Below, piece by piece: positions 25,686 to 34,021 of a stretch of 34,053 bases of DNA. The notes under the pieces are model-generated. The model had not been told where the DNA came from and did no database searches. It saw only the letters and a list, made by a program, of their open reading frames with translations. The first letter of the stretch is position 1; each line of letters opens with the position of its first letter. Made by a program: the position numbers and the translations under genes. Origin of the DNA: Rickettsiales bacterium (GTDB lineage Bacteria; Pseudomonadota; Alphaproteobacteria; Rickettsiales; CANDYO01); assembly GCA_025210695.1 (NCBI GenBank), contig JAOARE010000046.1:1-34053 (forward strand). Reading direction: 5' to 3'.

Positions 25686-26600
25686 TTATACCTCTTTTTT
25701 CTTGGCTGGAGCCTTTTTAGCTGCAGCCTTCTTTTCTACTACTTTTTCTTCTGTCTTAGCTGAAGCTTTTCTAGCCGCAGGCTTCTTTTCTACTGTTTTC
25801 TCTTCAACTGAAGCCTCAGCTTTATTAAGCTGAAGAACATCTGATAAATCAGCTGCTTCTCCCATATCAACACCAGAATTGATTAAAGACTCTTGGATGC
25901 CATATAAAATAGCATCTGTAACTAAACGGCAGTATAACTTAAGCGATCTAGTTGCATCATCATTACCAGGAATTGGATACGTAATGTTATCAGGATTAGA
26001 ATTACTATCTAAGATAGCTATCACAGGAATACCAAGTTTTGTGGCTTCTTGAACAGCAAGATCTTCCATATTTGTATCAATAATAAATATTAGATCAGGA
26101 ACGCCACCCATTTCTCTAATACCACCAAGTGATTTTTCTAGTTTCTCAATTTTGCGAGTTATGTCTAATCTTTCTTTTTTATTAAATTTTAACTTATTTG
26201 AAGTTTCCTCTTCGCTATCTGCATCAACAAGAGACTTCTCAAGATCACCAAGCTTTTTTATAGAACGATTAATAGTTGCCCAATTAGTTAATGTGCCACC
26301 TAACCAACGATGATTTATATAATACTGACCACATCTTTTTGCTTCTTCAGCAACAATATCTGAAGCCTGCATTTTTGTCCCAACAAATAAAATACGTCCA
26401 TTATTTTTAGCTACATCATATAGTTTCTCTAGAGCCACGTGTAGTAATGGTAAAGTTTGTTGTAGATCAATAATATGAATCCCATCTTTTATTCCATAAA
26501 GATAAGAACTCATTTTTGGGTTCCAGCGCATGGTTTTATGTCCAAAATGAACACCAGCTGCAATTAATTCACTGATAGTGATAGAAGGAAGTTTTCTCAT
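25686..26600 (-). CDS. rpsB: 30S ribosomal protein S2 with basic C-terminal tail
   Basis: S2 is a late-assembling protein on the back of the 30S subunit. Start [20 protein letters not shown] followed by [10 protein letters not shown] is the family start. The core includes [12 protein letters not shown] and the coiled-coil segment before [12 protein letters not shown]. At 304 residues it is longer than E. coli S2 because of a tail of about 60 residues rich in Lys, Ala and Glu. The tail holds two loose copies of a unit like [17 protein letters not shown]. Such extensions are known in alphaproteobacterial S2. The Shine-Dalgarno match (GGAG) is far from the ATG, which is notable given the structured leader. 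Confidence 0.97.
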   Translation of the reverse strand: MRKLPSITISELIAAGVHFGHKTMRWNPKMSSYLYGIKDGIHIIDLQQTLPLLHVALEKLYDVAKNNGRILFVGTKMQASDIVAEEAKRCGQYYINHRWLGGTLTNWATINRSIKKLGDLEKSLVDADSEEETSNKLKFNKKERLDITRKIEKLEKSLGGIREMGGVPDLIFIIDTNMEDLAVQEATKLGIPVIAILDSNSNPDNITYPIPGNDDATRSLKLYCRLVTDAILYGIQESLINSGVDMGEAADLSDVLQLNKAEASVEEKTVEKKPAARKASAKTEEKVVEKKAAAKKAPAKKKEV

Positions 26601-26712
26601 GTAAGTTTTAGTCTCCGATTAAAGTTTAAACATCCATAAACATCCATTAGCTTTGCTAACACTTTAAATATAAGGTTTATGGGCTAGATTTATGCTATAA
26701 AATTAGCATAGG
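26601..26712 (-). promoter_or_regulatory. Structured rpsB leader (possible S2 autoregulatory element)
   Basis: The transcript leader of about 110 bases can form two hairpins: a 7-base stem at 26691-26710 (TATGCTA/TAGCATA) and TTAGC/GCTAA at 26647-26659. A tandem direct repeat of AAACATCCAT sits at 26628-26647 (plus strand). On the minus strand the repeat creates an ATG opening a 16-codon frame ([16 protein letters not shown]) whose TGA overlaps the rpsB ATG as ATGA. Feedback regulation of rpsB by S2 through its leader is known in other bacteria; its presence here is inferred. Confidence 0.4.
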
Positions 26713-26718
26713 GACCTC

Positions 26719-26747
26719 AAGGTAATGTAAGTTGCGCTTATTGTCAA
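26719..26747 (-). promoter_or_regulatory. Promoter of rpsB-tsf
   Basis: Consensus TTGACA (26742-26747) with TACCTT (26719-26724) after 17 bases on the minus strand. The -35 is perfect and the -10 is weak; transcription would start near 26712. Confidence 0.55.
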
Positions 26748-26768
26748 TAGATTTAGATTTAAATCATT

Positions 26769-26796
26769 TTGTCTGGCTCTAATTTTATGGCATAAT
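26769..26796 (+). promoter_or_regulatory. Promoter of folB
   Basis: TTGTCT (26769-26774), 16-base spacer, CATAAT (26791-26796), about 40 bases before the folB ATG. It is back to back with the rpsB promoter. Confidence 0.5.
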
Positions 26797-26836
26797 TACG
26801 ATAGATAAAACAACCTTTAACACATAAAGATGTAAA

Positions 26837-27196
26837 ATGATAACAACACTTGAAATACAACAATTAAGATTAAAACTCTATTTTGGAGTGGGAGAAGAAG
26901 AACGCAAGTCTCTTCAAGATATAAACCTAAATATCACTATTATTTTTAATAACTTACCAAAATCATGTAAAAGTGATGATATAAATGATGCACTTTGTTA
27001 TGATGAATTAACAAAAGAAATACAACACTTTTGCTCAAACAATGAATTTCACTTAATTGAAAGTTTAAGTTTTAAATTATATGATCACATAAAGAAGAAT
27101 TTTTTAAACCCTAAAGATAAGATAAAAATTCAGGTGTGCAAAAATCCTCCTATAGAAAGGATAAAAGGACAATGCTGTTTCACAATAGAAGGGTAA
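26837..27196 (+). CDS. folB: Dihydroneopterin aldolase
   Basis: Folate-pathway enzyme that cleaves 7,8-dihydroneopterin to hydroxymethyl-dihydropterin and glycolaldehyde. The 119 residues match FolB in length and motifs: LYFGVGEEERKSLQDI (about 14-29), DALCYDELT, FHLIESLSFKLYDHI (71-85) and the strand with the catalytic Lys102 in VCKNPPI. No other folate genes are adjacent. Retention of FolB suggests some de novo folate capacity, which would feed ThyX. Confidence 0.92.
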   Translation: MITTLEIQQLRLKLYFGVGEEERKSLQDINLNITIIFNNLPKSCKSDDINDALCYDELTKEIQHFCSNNEFHLIESLSFKLYDHIKKNFLNPKDKIKIQVCKNPPIERIKGQCCFTIEG

Positions 27197-27203
27197 AAGT
27201 AAT

Positions 27204-27234
27204 ACAGGACCTTCACTCACATAGAAGGTCTTGT
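27204..27234. terminator. Hairpin between convergent folB and the small gene
   Basis: ACAGGACCTTC and GAAGGTCTTGT arms (about 27204-27214 and 27224-27234) pair over 11 bases with one G-U and a 9-base loop. T-rich tails are weak on both sides, but the position between convergent genes suits a bidirectional terminator. Confidence 0.55.
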
Positions 27235-27247
27235 AGTATTTGTGACT

Positions 27248-27451
27248 TTAGCTAGTTACATCTGCCCAAGGTAATGGAGAACCATCAGCATCTAGTGGCA
27301 TAGAACCATCTTCATATGCTGCAGCCATATATCTTCTACGACCATCAAGAACCAACACTGGCTCAACTTTCTTGTCATTAAAAAACACATCTGCCGCCTT
27401 CATACGAGAGGTCGGGTTATTTTTACTTGCTGTTTTAGCGGCTTTACTCAT
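27248..27451 (-). CDS. Small conserved-looking protein of unknown function (67 aa)
   Basis: No family recognised. AGGTG lies 6 bases before the ATG. The N-terminus is basic (MSKAAKTASKNNPTSRMKA) and the rest reads like a compact beta-rich domain: KVEPVLVLDGRRRYMAAAYE, then DGSMPLDADGSPLPWADV. It has no signal peptide or membrane segment. Its GC-richer codons and ordered sequence, compared with random A+T-rich frames, support a real gene. It lies 59 bases downstream of the protease gene on the same strand and ends at a terminator-like hairpin. Confidence 0.7.
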   Translation of the reverse strand: MSKAAKTASKNNPTSRMKAADVFFNDKKVEPVLVLDGRRRYMAAAYEDGSMPLDADGSPLPWADVTS

Positions 27452-27509
27452 AGCTACACCTATATATTAATTAGTTTAAAAGTATTTTTGTACATGATAA
27501 CGTTATTTT

Positions 27510-28229
27510 TCAATTAGTCAAGGTAAGTTTACTTTCTTGAATCTTGAATTCTTTAAGTTCACCTAGAAAACTCATACCAAGCAGAGAAGTATCTAATGCT
27601 CCCTCTTGAGAAACACTAGCTGACACATCATAAACAATAATTGGCCCCACTTGAATTTTATCTAACTTAATTCTTGCTCCCCAACTTACTCCATTGGCAG
27701 TGCTTGAGGGAGAATTATATTCTAAGTTATCTACATCAATACCAAGCAACCTAGCATCTCTATTGGTAAGCGAAACCACACTGGCTCCTGTATCAAAAAG
27801 AAACTTCACTTTTCTAGAATCATTAACCATAGCAGATATATTAAAATGGCCATTTATTCCTGCGTAAAATGTTACAGAACCATCACTATTTTCCTGGGCA
27901 TATCCCGGAATAATATTAGCAGCTAAACGATTAGAAAATTGTTCTAATTCTAATTTATAACTATAACCAGTTATAATAACCAAGCTAATTAAAACCCAGC
28001 CTAAAAATTGATTTACAAGAGATGAAATTCTTATATTGCTAACCGATATTCTTGAGATAATCAAAGTTAATATTGCCACAGAAGATATCAAAGAAACCTT
28101 GTTCTGATCATCAGATAAAGCATTAGGAAAGTTCTTATTCAACAACAACAATAAAGCTCCAAAACAAAGAGCCACTACTATAAATTTTATAATTAACTTC
28201 ATTAAAATAATACCATTGCATTTATTCAT
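27510..28229 (-). CDS. Membrane-anchored retropepsin-like aspartic protease (APRc type)
   Basis: Single-domain aspartic protease of the clan AA family known from alphaproteobacteria. In Rickettsia the related enzyme APRc is reported to process surface autotransporters. With the ATG at 28229 (239 residues) the active-site motif FDTGAS has its Asp at residue 146. Downstream blocks STANGVSWGARIKLDKIQVG and GALDTSLLGMSFL are strongly family-like. Three hydrophobic helices lie before it (about 11-30, 46-63 and 75-91), so the protease domain is anchored. Alternative starts are TTG at 28259 and ATG at 28202; only a weak GGAT precedes 28229. With one DTG motif it must dimerise to be active. Confidence 0.88.
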   Translation of the reverse strand: MNKCNGIILMKLIIKFIVVALCFGALLLLLNKNFPNALSDDQNKVSLISSVAILTLIISRISVSNIRISSLVNQFLGWVLISLVIITGYSYKLELEQFSNRLAANIIPGYAQENSDGSVTFYAGINGHFNISAMVNDSRKVKFLFDTGASVVSLTNRDARLLGIDVDNLEYNSPSSTANGVSWGARIKLDKIQVGPIIVYDVSASVSQEGALDTSLLGMSFLGELKEFKIQESKLTLTN

Positions 28230-28265
28230 AATAATAAATCCATAAGAAAACAAATTCAATAATAT

Positions 28266-28294
28266 TTGACAAATATTACTATATTCATTATAAG
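28266..28294 (+). promoter_or_regulatory. Promoter of miaB
   Basis: Perfect TTGACA (28266-28271), 17-base spacer, TATAAG (28289-28294). Predicted leader about 48 bases. It lies in the gap between the divergent protease gene and miaB. Confidence 0.75.
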
Positions 28295-28348
28295 CTTAAC
28301 TTGATCATCTCTTAAGAATTTAACTATAGACAAAAACCATAATAAAAC

Positions 28349-29677
28349 ATGTCAAAGAAACTCTATATTAAAACTTATGGCTGCCAAATGAACGTCTATG
28401 ATTCTAATAAAATGTTAGATCTATTAGGAGCATTTGGCTATGTCCAAACCAATAAAATTGAAGATGCAGACTTAGTAATAATCAATACTTGTCATATTCG
28501 AGAAAAAGCAGCAGAAAGAGTTTATTCTGAATTAGGAAAAATCAAAGAACTAAAAGACGCACGCAAAGCAAAAGGCAAGCAAATGTTATTGGTAGTTGCT
28601 GGATGCGTAAGCCAGGCTGAAGGAGATGAAATTTTTGTTCGCGCTCCTTATGTAGATCTAGTTGTTGGACCACAAACCTTTCATAATTTACCTGAATTAA
28701 TTACAAAAGTTTCACGTGAAAATAATATAGCTTTAGACTTAGACTTCCCAGTGGTCTCAAAGTTTGATTCTCTACCTGAAACAAATTCTATTCAGGGATA
28801 TACTGCATTTTTAACTATCCAAGAAGGTTGTGATAAGTTCTGTAAATTCTGTTGCGTTCCATATACTCGTGGAGCTGAATATTCACGAAATTTATCTGAG
28901 ATTTATCGTGAAGCATTACATCTAACCAGCAAAGGCGCATTAGAAATTACCCTGCTTGGACAAAATGTTAGCGCTTATCATGGTTTAGATGATCAAGGCA
29001 ATGAAATTAATATTGCTGACTTGATTAAGCATTTAGCAAAAATTCCTAATCTAGAACGCATTCGTTATACTACTTCTCATCCTAATGACATGTTTGAAGA
29101 CTTAATAGAGCTACATAAAACTGAAGCTAAAGTTTCCCCATATTTACACTTACCTGTTCAGTCTGGATCTGATAAGATTCTAAAAAACATGAATCGTAAA
29201 CATACAGCTGCTCAATATCTAGATATTATTAAAAAATATCGTGAAGCCTCTCCTGATATATTATTCTCATCTGACTTTATAGTTGGTTACCCAGGCGAAA
29301 CAGACCAAGACTTTGAAGACACATTAGAATTAATTAGAAAAGTAAAATTTGCTCAATCCTATTCATTTAAATATAGCCCTCGTCCTGGAACACCAGCAGC
29401 TGTGATGGATCAAATTCCAGATGATGTTATGACTGAAAGATTAGTTAGAATTCAAGCATTATTGTCCCAGCAACAAGATGAAATAAATCAACAAAGCATT
29501 GGTAGAGCCTGCTCTGTATTATTTGAAAAAGAAGGCAAATATTTAGGACAAATATTAGGAAAAAATGAATTTGGACAACCAGTTTGTGCACTTGGAACCT
29601 CTGATCACATTGGAAAAATACTTCCAGTAAAAATAACTAGATTATCAGGAACCACTTTAGTAGGTGAGTTTATTTAG
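28349..29677 (+). CDS. miaB: tRNA-i6A37 methylthiotransferase MiaB
   Basis: Radical-SAM enzyme that adds a methylthio group to isopentenyl-adenosine at tRNA position 37. The 442 residues carry both cluster sites: Cys12 (YGCQMNVYD), Cys48 ([10 protein letters not shown]) and Cys86 (AGCVSQAEG) for the auxiliary cluster, and Cys161, Cys165 and Cys168 ([16 protein letters not shown]) for the SAM cluster. The C-terminal TRAM-like domain is present (residues about 375-440). No Shine-Dalgarno sequence is evident, but the start fits the family exactly. An additional Cys169 directly follows the CxxxCxxC motif, which is usual in MiaB sequences reading CxFCxVP or CCVP. Confidence 0.97.
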   Translation: MSKKLYIKTYGCQMNVYDSNKMLDLLGAFGYVQTNKIEDADLVIINTCHIREKAAERVYSELGKIKELKDARKAKGKQMLLVVAGCVSQAEGDEIFVRAPYVDLVVGPQTFHNLPELITKVSRENNIALDLDFPVVSKFDSLPETNSIQGYTAFLTIQEGCDKFCKFCCVPYTRGAEYSRNLSEIYREALHLTSKGALEITLLGQNVSAYHGLDDQGNEINIADLIKHLAKIPNLERIRYTTSHPNDMFEDLIELHKTEAKVSPYLHLPVQSGSDKILKNMNRKHTAAQYLDIIKKYREASPDILFSSDFIVGYPGETDQDFEDTLELIRKVKFAQSYSFKYSPRPGTPAAVMDQIPDDVMTERLVRIQALLSQQQDEINQQSIGRACSVLFEKEGKYLGQILGKNEFGQPVCALGTSDHIGKILPVKITRLSGTTLVGEFI

Positions 29678-29733
29678 TAGATTTACTACATAAATTACAA
29701 TAATATATAAGCAATAAATCATGAGGCTATTTA

Positions 29734-30657
29734 ATGAAACTTATTGCTCCTAAATTCTGGAAAACAAGAAATATATTCAGCCTATTATTATACCCATTAT
29801 CTATTATATATAACCTTATATCTTCTTATTTCTCTTCTGTTCCGGAAAACAAAAGATATCAACCAAAGGCTAAGGTGATTAGAGTTGGTAACATCACCAT
29901 GGGCGGCGCTGGAAAAACTCCTGTTGTTTTATCTTTAGCTAAGATTCTTAACAAATACAAAATAGCAATTCTAACTAGAGGATATAAAGGATCTCTCACT
30001 GGCCCTGTAATGTTAAATAAACATCATAAAATTGATGAGGTGGGGGACGAGGCATTACTCTTATTTAAAAAAGCACCAACTTGCGTAGCAAAAAACAGGC
30101 TTCAAGGCATTAAATATCTTGAAAGCCTTGGCTACGAACTGATTATAACTGATGATGGAATGCAGGATAACCGCTTTAAACCTTATCTCACAATTATGGT
30201 AATAGATGGTCATTCTAAATTTGGCAATAAAATGATCTTCCCTGCAGGCCCTTTAAGAGAGTCTATAGAGTCTGGAGTTAAGCAAGCCAATTTTGCAGTA
30301 ATCATTGGGGAGGGAAAGTTAGATTATCAATTGCCAATATTACAAGCTGATTTAACAAGCAAAACCAACTTCAAAGCACAAAAGTTTATAGCATTTGCAG
30401 GGATTGGCAATCCAGACAAGTTCTTCCACTCTGTAGAAAAGTCAGGCGGCAGGATTATAGAGAAGCTTGCTTTTGCTGACCATTATAAATACACTCAAAA
30501 AGATATAGAAAATCTTATTGCCAAAGGTCATAAGCTTATCACCACTGAAAAAGATTATGTCCGCATAGATCCTAAATACCATCATAAAATTAAAGTATTA
30601 CCAGTGGATTTAGTTTGGCGTGATGAAGAACAATTACAAAAATTACTAGCCTTATGA
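29734..30657 (+). CDS. lpxK: Tetraacyldisaccharide 4'-kinase
   Basis: Inner-membrane kinase that phosphorylates the 4' position of the lipid A precursor. Its Walker A loop lies well inside the protein, as usual for LpxK: GNITMGGAGKTPVV at residues 52-65. It has an N-terminal membrane-associated helix (about 13-34) and the LpxK segments LTRGYKGSLTGP, DDGMQDNRF (about 145-153) and FPAGPLRE. 307 residues is normal to slightly short. The stop overlaps the next start as ATGA, tying it to the acyltransferase gene in the same pathway. Confidence 0.96.
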   Translation: MKLIAPKFWKTRNIFSLLLYPLSIIYNLISSYFSSVPENKRYQPKAKVIRVGNITMGGAGKTPVVLSLAKILNKYKIAILTRGYKGSLTGPVMLNKHHKIDEVGDEALLLFKKAPTCVAKNRLQGIKYLESLGYELIITDDGMQDNRFKPYLTIMVIDGHSKFGNKMIFPAGPLRESIESGVKQANFAVIIGEGKLDYQLPILQADLTSKTNFKAQKFIAFAGIGNPDKFFHSVEKSGGRIIEKLAFADHYKYTQKDIENLIAKGHKLITTEKDYVRIDPKYHHKIKVLPVDLVWRDEEQLQKLLAL

Positions 30658-31508
30658 AAAAATTCCGATACTTCATTGAATATTTACTAGTAAAATTATG
30701 GTTATTTCTAATAAATTTACTTGGGATAAAAAGCGCTAGGAAACTATCTATCAAAATATTCACTTTTATTGGAGCAAAATTAAAAGCAAGCAATACTGCT
30801 GCCAAAAACCTGTCTATGGTTTTTCCCGAATTATCTCCTCAAAAAATAAATCAAATTGTTTTAGGTATATGGAGAAATTTAGCTCTAGTGGCCTCTGAAA
30901 CTCCTTTTTTAATGAATATGCCACAAAAAGAATTTGATAAACACATCACTATTAAAGGTTTGGAGAATCTAGAAAAAATTCGAGGAAAAAGAGCTCTAAT
31001 TGCCACTGCACATATAGCTAATTGGGAAATTATAGGAAAAATTTTATATAGTCATAATTTTAAATTATGTGGAGTTTATCGCGCAGCGAATAATAAATTA
31101 GTTGATAAAATTATTTATGACATGCGCAATAAAATTGAAGTTACCATGATTCCCAAGGGAAAAAGCGGAGCAAAACAAATTATTGCGGCCCTTCAACAAA
31201 ACCAACAAGTGGTGATGTTGGTTGATCAGAAAATGAATGATGGTATTAAAGTTCCATTCTTAGGTCATGATGCAATGACAGCTCCTGCCATAGCAACACT
31301 TGCTTTAAAATATGATTGCCCCATTATTCCTATCCAAATAATCCGCAAGAAAGACTCAAACTTTGAAGTAATTATTCATTCTGAAATAGAACACAAAAAC
31401 AAATCTTCTGAAGTTATTATGAAACAAATCAACCACGAAATTGGTAAATGGGTAAAACAAAATCCTGAACAATGGTTCTGGCTGCATAAAAGATGGATTA
31501 AAAAATAA
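30654..31508 (+). CDS. LpxL/HtrB-type lipid A acyltransferase
   Basis: Membrane-bound acyltransferase that adds a secondary acyl chain to Kdo-lipid A. The 284 residues have an N-terminal hydrophobic helix (about 7-24), the catalytic H-x4-E motif at His120-Glu125 (ATAHIANWEI), the GVYRAANNKLVD block, VDQKMNDGIKVPFLG and the C-terminal NPEQWFWLHKRW, all typical of the family. Which chain it adds (LpxL or LpxM role) cannot be decided. It starts within the last codons of lpxK, so translation is coupled, and no second copy is in view. Confidence 0.93.
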   Translation: MKKFRYFIEYLLVKLWLFLINLLGIKSARKLSIKIFTFIGAKLKASNTAAKNLSMVFPELSPQKINQIVLGIWRNLALVASETPFLMNMPQKEFDKHITIKGLENLEKIRGKRALIATAHIANWEIIGKILYSHNFKLCGVYRAANNKLVDKIIYDMRNKIEVTMIPKGKSGAKQIIAALQQNQQVVMLVDQKMNDGIKVPFLGHDAMTAPAIATLALKYDCPIIPIQIIRKKDSNFEVIIHSEIEHKNKSSEVIMKQINHEIGKWVKQNPEQWFWLHKRWIKK

Positions 31509-31515
31509 ACTCCTA

Positions 31516-31544
31516 TTGTTAACTTTTTCTTAAATCTTTATAGA
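31516..31544 (+). promoter_or_regulatory. Promoter of the first ankyrin-like gene
   Basis: TTGTTA (31516-31521), 17-base spacer, TATAGA (31539-31544), about 40 bases before the ATG at 31585. It gives this gene a transcription start separate from lpxK and its partner. Confidence 0.6.
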
Positions 31545-31584
31545 GATAATAAACTTAAGATTATAAAGTAATAGAGAGAAAAAA

Positions 31585-32733
31585 ATGAAATCATCTAAAA
31601 AACCAACTCAAGATGAAGTAGCCCAAACACTTTACGACATAGCAACCACAAGAATGGCAATAAATCCTAATACTAAAAAATATGTATACGATACTGGTCA
31701 AAAGGGGACTGTCTTTTTTGCAAATCAACTAAATACAAATCTAAAATTAAGAGGAGATAAAAGTAACAACACAGCCCCACCCACAACTCTGGGAGATAAT
31801 ATAGATTCCGAAACCGCAAAATCTTTTCTAAGTGCGGCAACCAAAGCAATAGAAGAAGGGGATAAAAAAACTCAAGATAAAACAAAAAACATAGTCCTTA
31901 AGCAAAATATTCTTGATATCACACATTCCGCCCTAAAGGATCCTCAACAGGGACCTGAAATAGTTGCAAAATACGCAGAAAACACCCCTGAATTTGCAGA
32001 TGAATTTGTTAAAAAAGCCCTTGAAAGTAAGGATCCAAAGGATAAAGAGACTCTCAAATTCTTAGTCAATTACAAAGGAAAGTCAAGCATTTACATGGAA
32101 ACTTCAAAGTTCGAAAAGAGCCTTAACAAATTAATGAGAACTTCTCTAACAGAAACACAGCTTATAGGAATATTTAATGCAGACCTTGGAGATAAAATTA
32201 ATAAAAAAGTTATTATAAAAACACTTGCTAAAAAAGCCCAAAATAAATTCAAAGAAATGCTCCAAGATGAAAAATCAGGTTTATTTGAAGCCATAAAAAC
32301 AAATAAACTTCAAGGTCTAACAGTGGGTGGTAAATCTCTCCTTAAAGCTTCTATAACACAGCCAAAACTTGCTGCTAAAATGATGGGAGCCGGATTCACT
32401 TTCTCTAAAGAAGAAATAGAACAAAAAGGCTATAAACCACCCAATGGGAAAGAATTTACCGCAAATGACCATATAAGAATGGCAATTGGAGAAATGTCTG
32501 GCAAAAAAATAGATCTAACAAAAAAGAAGTCCCCCTTAGCTTTAGCAAGAGAAACAGGACAAACAGAACTAGCTAATGCTCTAAAAGAACAGGGATATGG
32601 ACTTAAAAAAACTGAACTTATGATGCGAGAAATGAAAAAAACGTATCAAAAAATGCCTTCATTCTCTATACCCAATTTTTCTATGCCAAATATAATGGGC
32701 AAAAACAAAGGATCAAAAGGAAGAGGTAAATAA
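31585..32733 (+). CDS. Ankyrin-like repeat protein, paralogue 1
   Basis: 382 residues, mostly alpha-helical and Lys-rich, no signal peptide or membrane helix. The middle (about 80-235) reads as a row of helices with no family I recognise. The C-terminal part (about 250-345) looks like degenerate ankyrin repeats: LLKASITQPKLAAKMMGAGF and, best, KSPLALARETGQTELANALK. A basic, Met/Pro-rich tail follows (SFSIPNFSMPNIMGKNKGSK). A Sec-independent, ankyrin-bearing, charged-tail protein fits a secreted effector in host-associated bacteria, but that is inference. AGAGAG precedes the ATG. A paralogue follows after 121 bases; the last module is almost identical in both. Confidence 0.8.
   Translation: MKSSKKPTQDEVAQTLYDIATTRMAINPNTKKYVYDTGQKGTVFFANQLNTNLKLRGDKSNNTAPPTTLGDNIDSETAKSFLSAATKAIEEGDKKTQDKTKNIVLKQNILDITHSALKDPQQGPEIVAKYAENTPEFADEFVKKALESKDPKDKETLKFLVNYKGKSSIYMETSKFEKSLNKLMRTSLTETQLIGIFNADLGDKINKKVIIKTLAKKAQNKFKEMLQDEKSGLFEAIKTNKLQGLTVGGKSLLKASITQPKLAAKMMGAGFTFSKEEIEQKGYKPPNGKEFTANDHIRMAIGEMSGKKIDLTKKKSPLALARETGQTELANALKEQGYGLKKTELMMREMKKTYQKMPSFSIPNFSMPNIMGKNKGSKGRGK
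32503..32629 (+). repeat. Near-identical 3' module, copy 1 of 2
   Basis: The first 84 bases (32503-32586) are identical to 33929-34012. The next 40 or so differ at only three positions, one of which (G at 32593, T at 34019) makes a stop codon in copy 2. Upstream of this block the two genes are much more diverged. It encodes the last ankyrin-like unit. Confidence 0.9.
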
Positions 32734-32854
32734 CTAATATTGATTCTAATAAAATTTAGAGCGATCACTAATTGTGATGCAATAATTAATGAATGCTAAA
32801 ACTCATAAGGACTTTAGCACAAAACCTAGATAAACAAGAATAGTGGGGTAGAAA

Positions 32855-34021
32855 ATGTCAAACGAAGAACAAGAGCAGCAGGAAAAAACGGAATCACCCA
32901 ATCAAACACCTCAAAAGGTAGCGGAGGCTATTGTCCCAGAAAAACTTCGAACACAAATAAATAATGATCAAAACTCTTCATATGGCTTTAAAGAATTAGG
33001 AGAACTTTACTTTGCAACTACCTTATATCCAGAACTTAATATCAAAGAAAACTTCAAAGATTATCTAAACAATAGTATAAAAAACTCCTCACCTGATGCC
33101 AAAGCAGAGGCTCTGTCGGGGTTCCTAGGGGCGGCGAGCCAAGCCATAAAAGAAGGGGATAAAGAAACTCAAGATAAAACAAAAAACATAACTAATGAAT
33201 TATTCAATCCAAGTTCTATAAAGCAGCTCTTACATAATGGAATAGGCCATGTTGAACTTCAAAAGCACACAGAAAATAATCCTGAGTTTATAGATCACCT
33301 TCTTGAAGAGGCCCTTAAAGAAGAAATCACTAATGATGAGGTGGATCATTTTCTAGGCTTATTCGATCGGAGAAACGCGATATTTGGTAAAGAAATAGGT
33401 GAACAATTTGAGAATAAATTTGAAAGGCTAATTGATAACAATTGCCCTTTAGAGCATCTTGAAAGGATATATGCTCTGGGTCTTAATGATGACATCGATA
33501 GAAAAGTTATAACAACACTTGCTGAAAAACACCCAGATAAATTCAAAGATATGTTTAAAGACAAAGATGCTAAGCTATTGCAAGTAATTAAAGCCTGTGA
33601 TGACGAAATTTATAAACTGGAAAAAGGATTTCAGAAATATATGAAAATGACACCAAAAGATCCTAATGACTCTCTAAAGGATATACAAATCCAGGAGAAC
33701 AAGATAAAGAAGGAAACAGATGCGCAATATCTAAAGAAGAATCTAAAAATAGGCGAGGACTCCATTCTTAAATCATTTTCAAATGAACCAGAAGTAGCTG
33801 CTAAATTGATGAAGCATGGCTACACTTTATCTAAAGAAGAAATAAAAGAAAAAGGCTATAAAGCACCCAATGGAAAAGAATTCACCGCAAACGACCATAT
33901 AAGAATGGCAATTGGAGAAATGTCTGGTAAAAAAATAGATCTAACAAAAAAGAAGTCCCCCTTAGCTTTAGCAAGAGAAACAGGACAAACAGAACTAGCT
34001 AATGCTCTAAAAAAACAGTGA
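32855..34021 (+). CDS. Ankyrin-like repeat protein, paralogue 2, probably truncated by a stop codon
   Basis: 388 codons to the first stop. It shares with its neighbour a region around GDKETQDKTKNI (about residues 103-114), another around LNDDIDRKVITTLAEKHPDK (about 209-228), and a nearly identical C-terminal module (GKEFTANDHIRMAIGEMSGK onward). The rest is diverged, with an extra charged helical insert (about 245-300). GGGG lies shortly before the ATG. The frame stops at TGA (34019-34021) where paralogue 1 has GGA; after it the next codons still match in frame (YGLKKTELM) up to the window edge. So it has lost its tail, or the tail is a separate remnant. No signal peptide or membrane helix. 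Confidence 0.75.
   Translation: MSNEEQEQQEKTESPNQTPQKVAEAIVPEKLRTQINNDQNSSYGFKELGELYFATTLYPELNIKENFKDYLNNSIKNSSPDAKAEALSGFLGAASQAIKEGDKETQDKTKNITNELFNPSSIKQLLHNGIGHVELQKHTENNPEFIDHLLEEALKEEITNDEVDHFLGLFDRRNAIFGKEIGEQFENKFERLIDNNCPLEHLERIYALGLNDDIDRKVITTLAEKHPDKFKDMFKDKDAKLLQVIKACDDEIYKLEKGFQKYMKMTPKDPNDSLKDIQIQENKIKKETDAQYLKKNLKIGEDSILKSFSNEPEVAAKLMKHGYTLSKEEIKEKGYKAPNGKEFTANDHIRMAIGEMSGKKIDLTKKKSPLALARETGQTELANALKKQ

Noticed and set aside
32794..32819. TGCTAAA/TTTAGCA inverted repeat between the ankyrin-like genes as a terminator
   Set aside because: The 7-base stem is A+T-rich with a 12-base loop and no T-run; insufficient for a call.
34019..34021. TGA read as tryptophan or otherwise recoded in paralogue 2
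   Set aside because: TGA is used as the ordinary stop of several genes here (TolC-like, ftsW-adjacent SURF1, lpxK), the matching codon in paralogue 1 is GGA (Gly), and no selenocysteine-type hairpin is evident.
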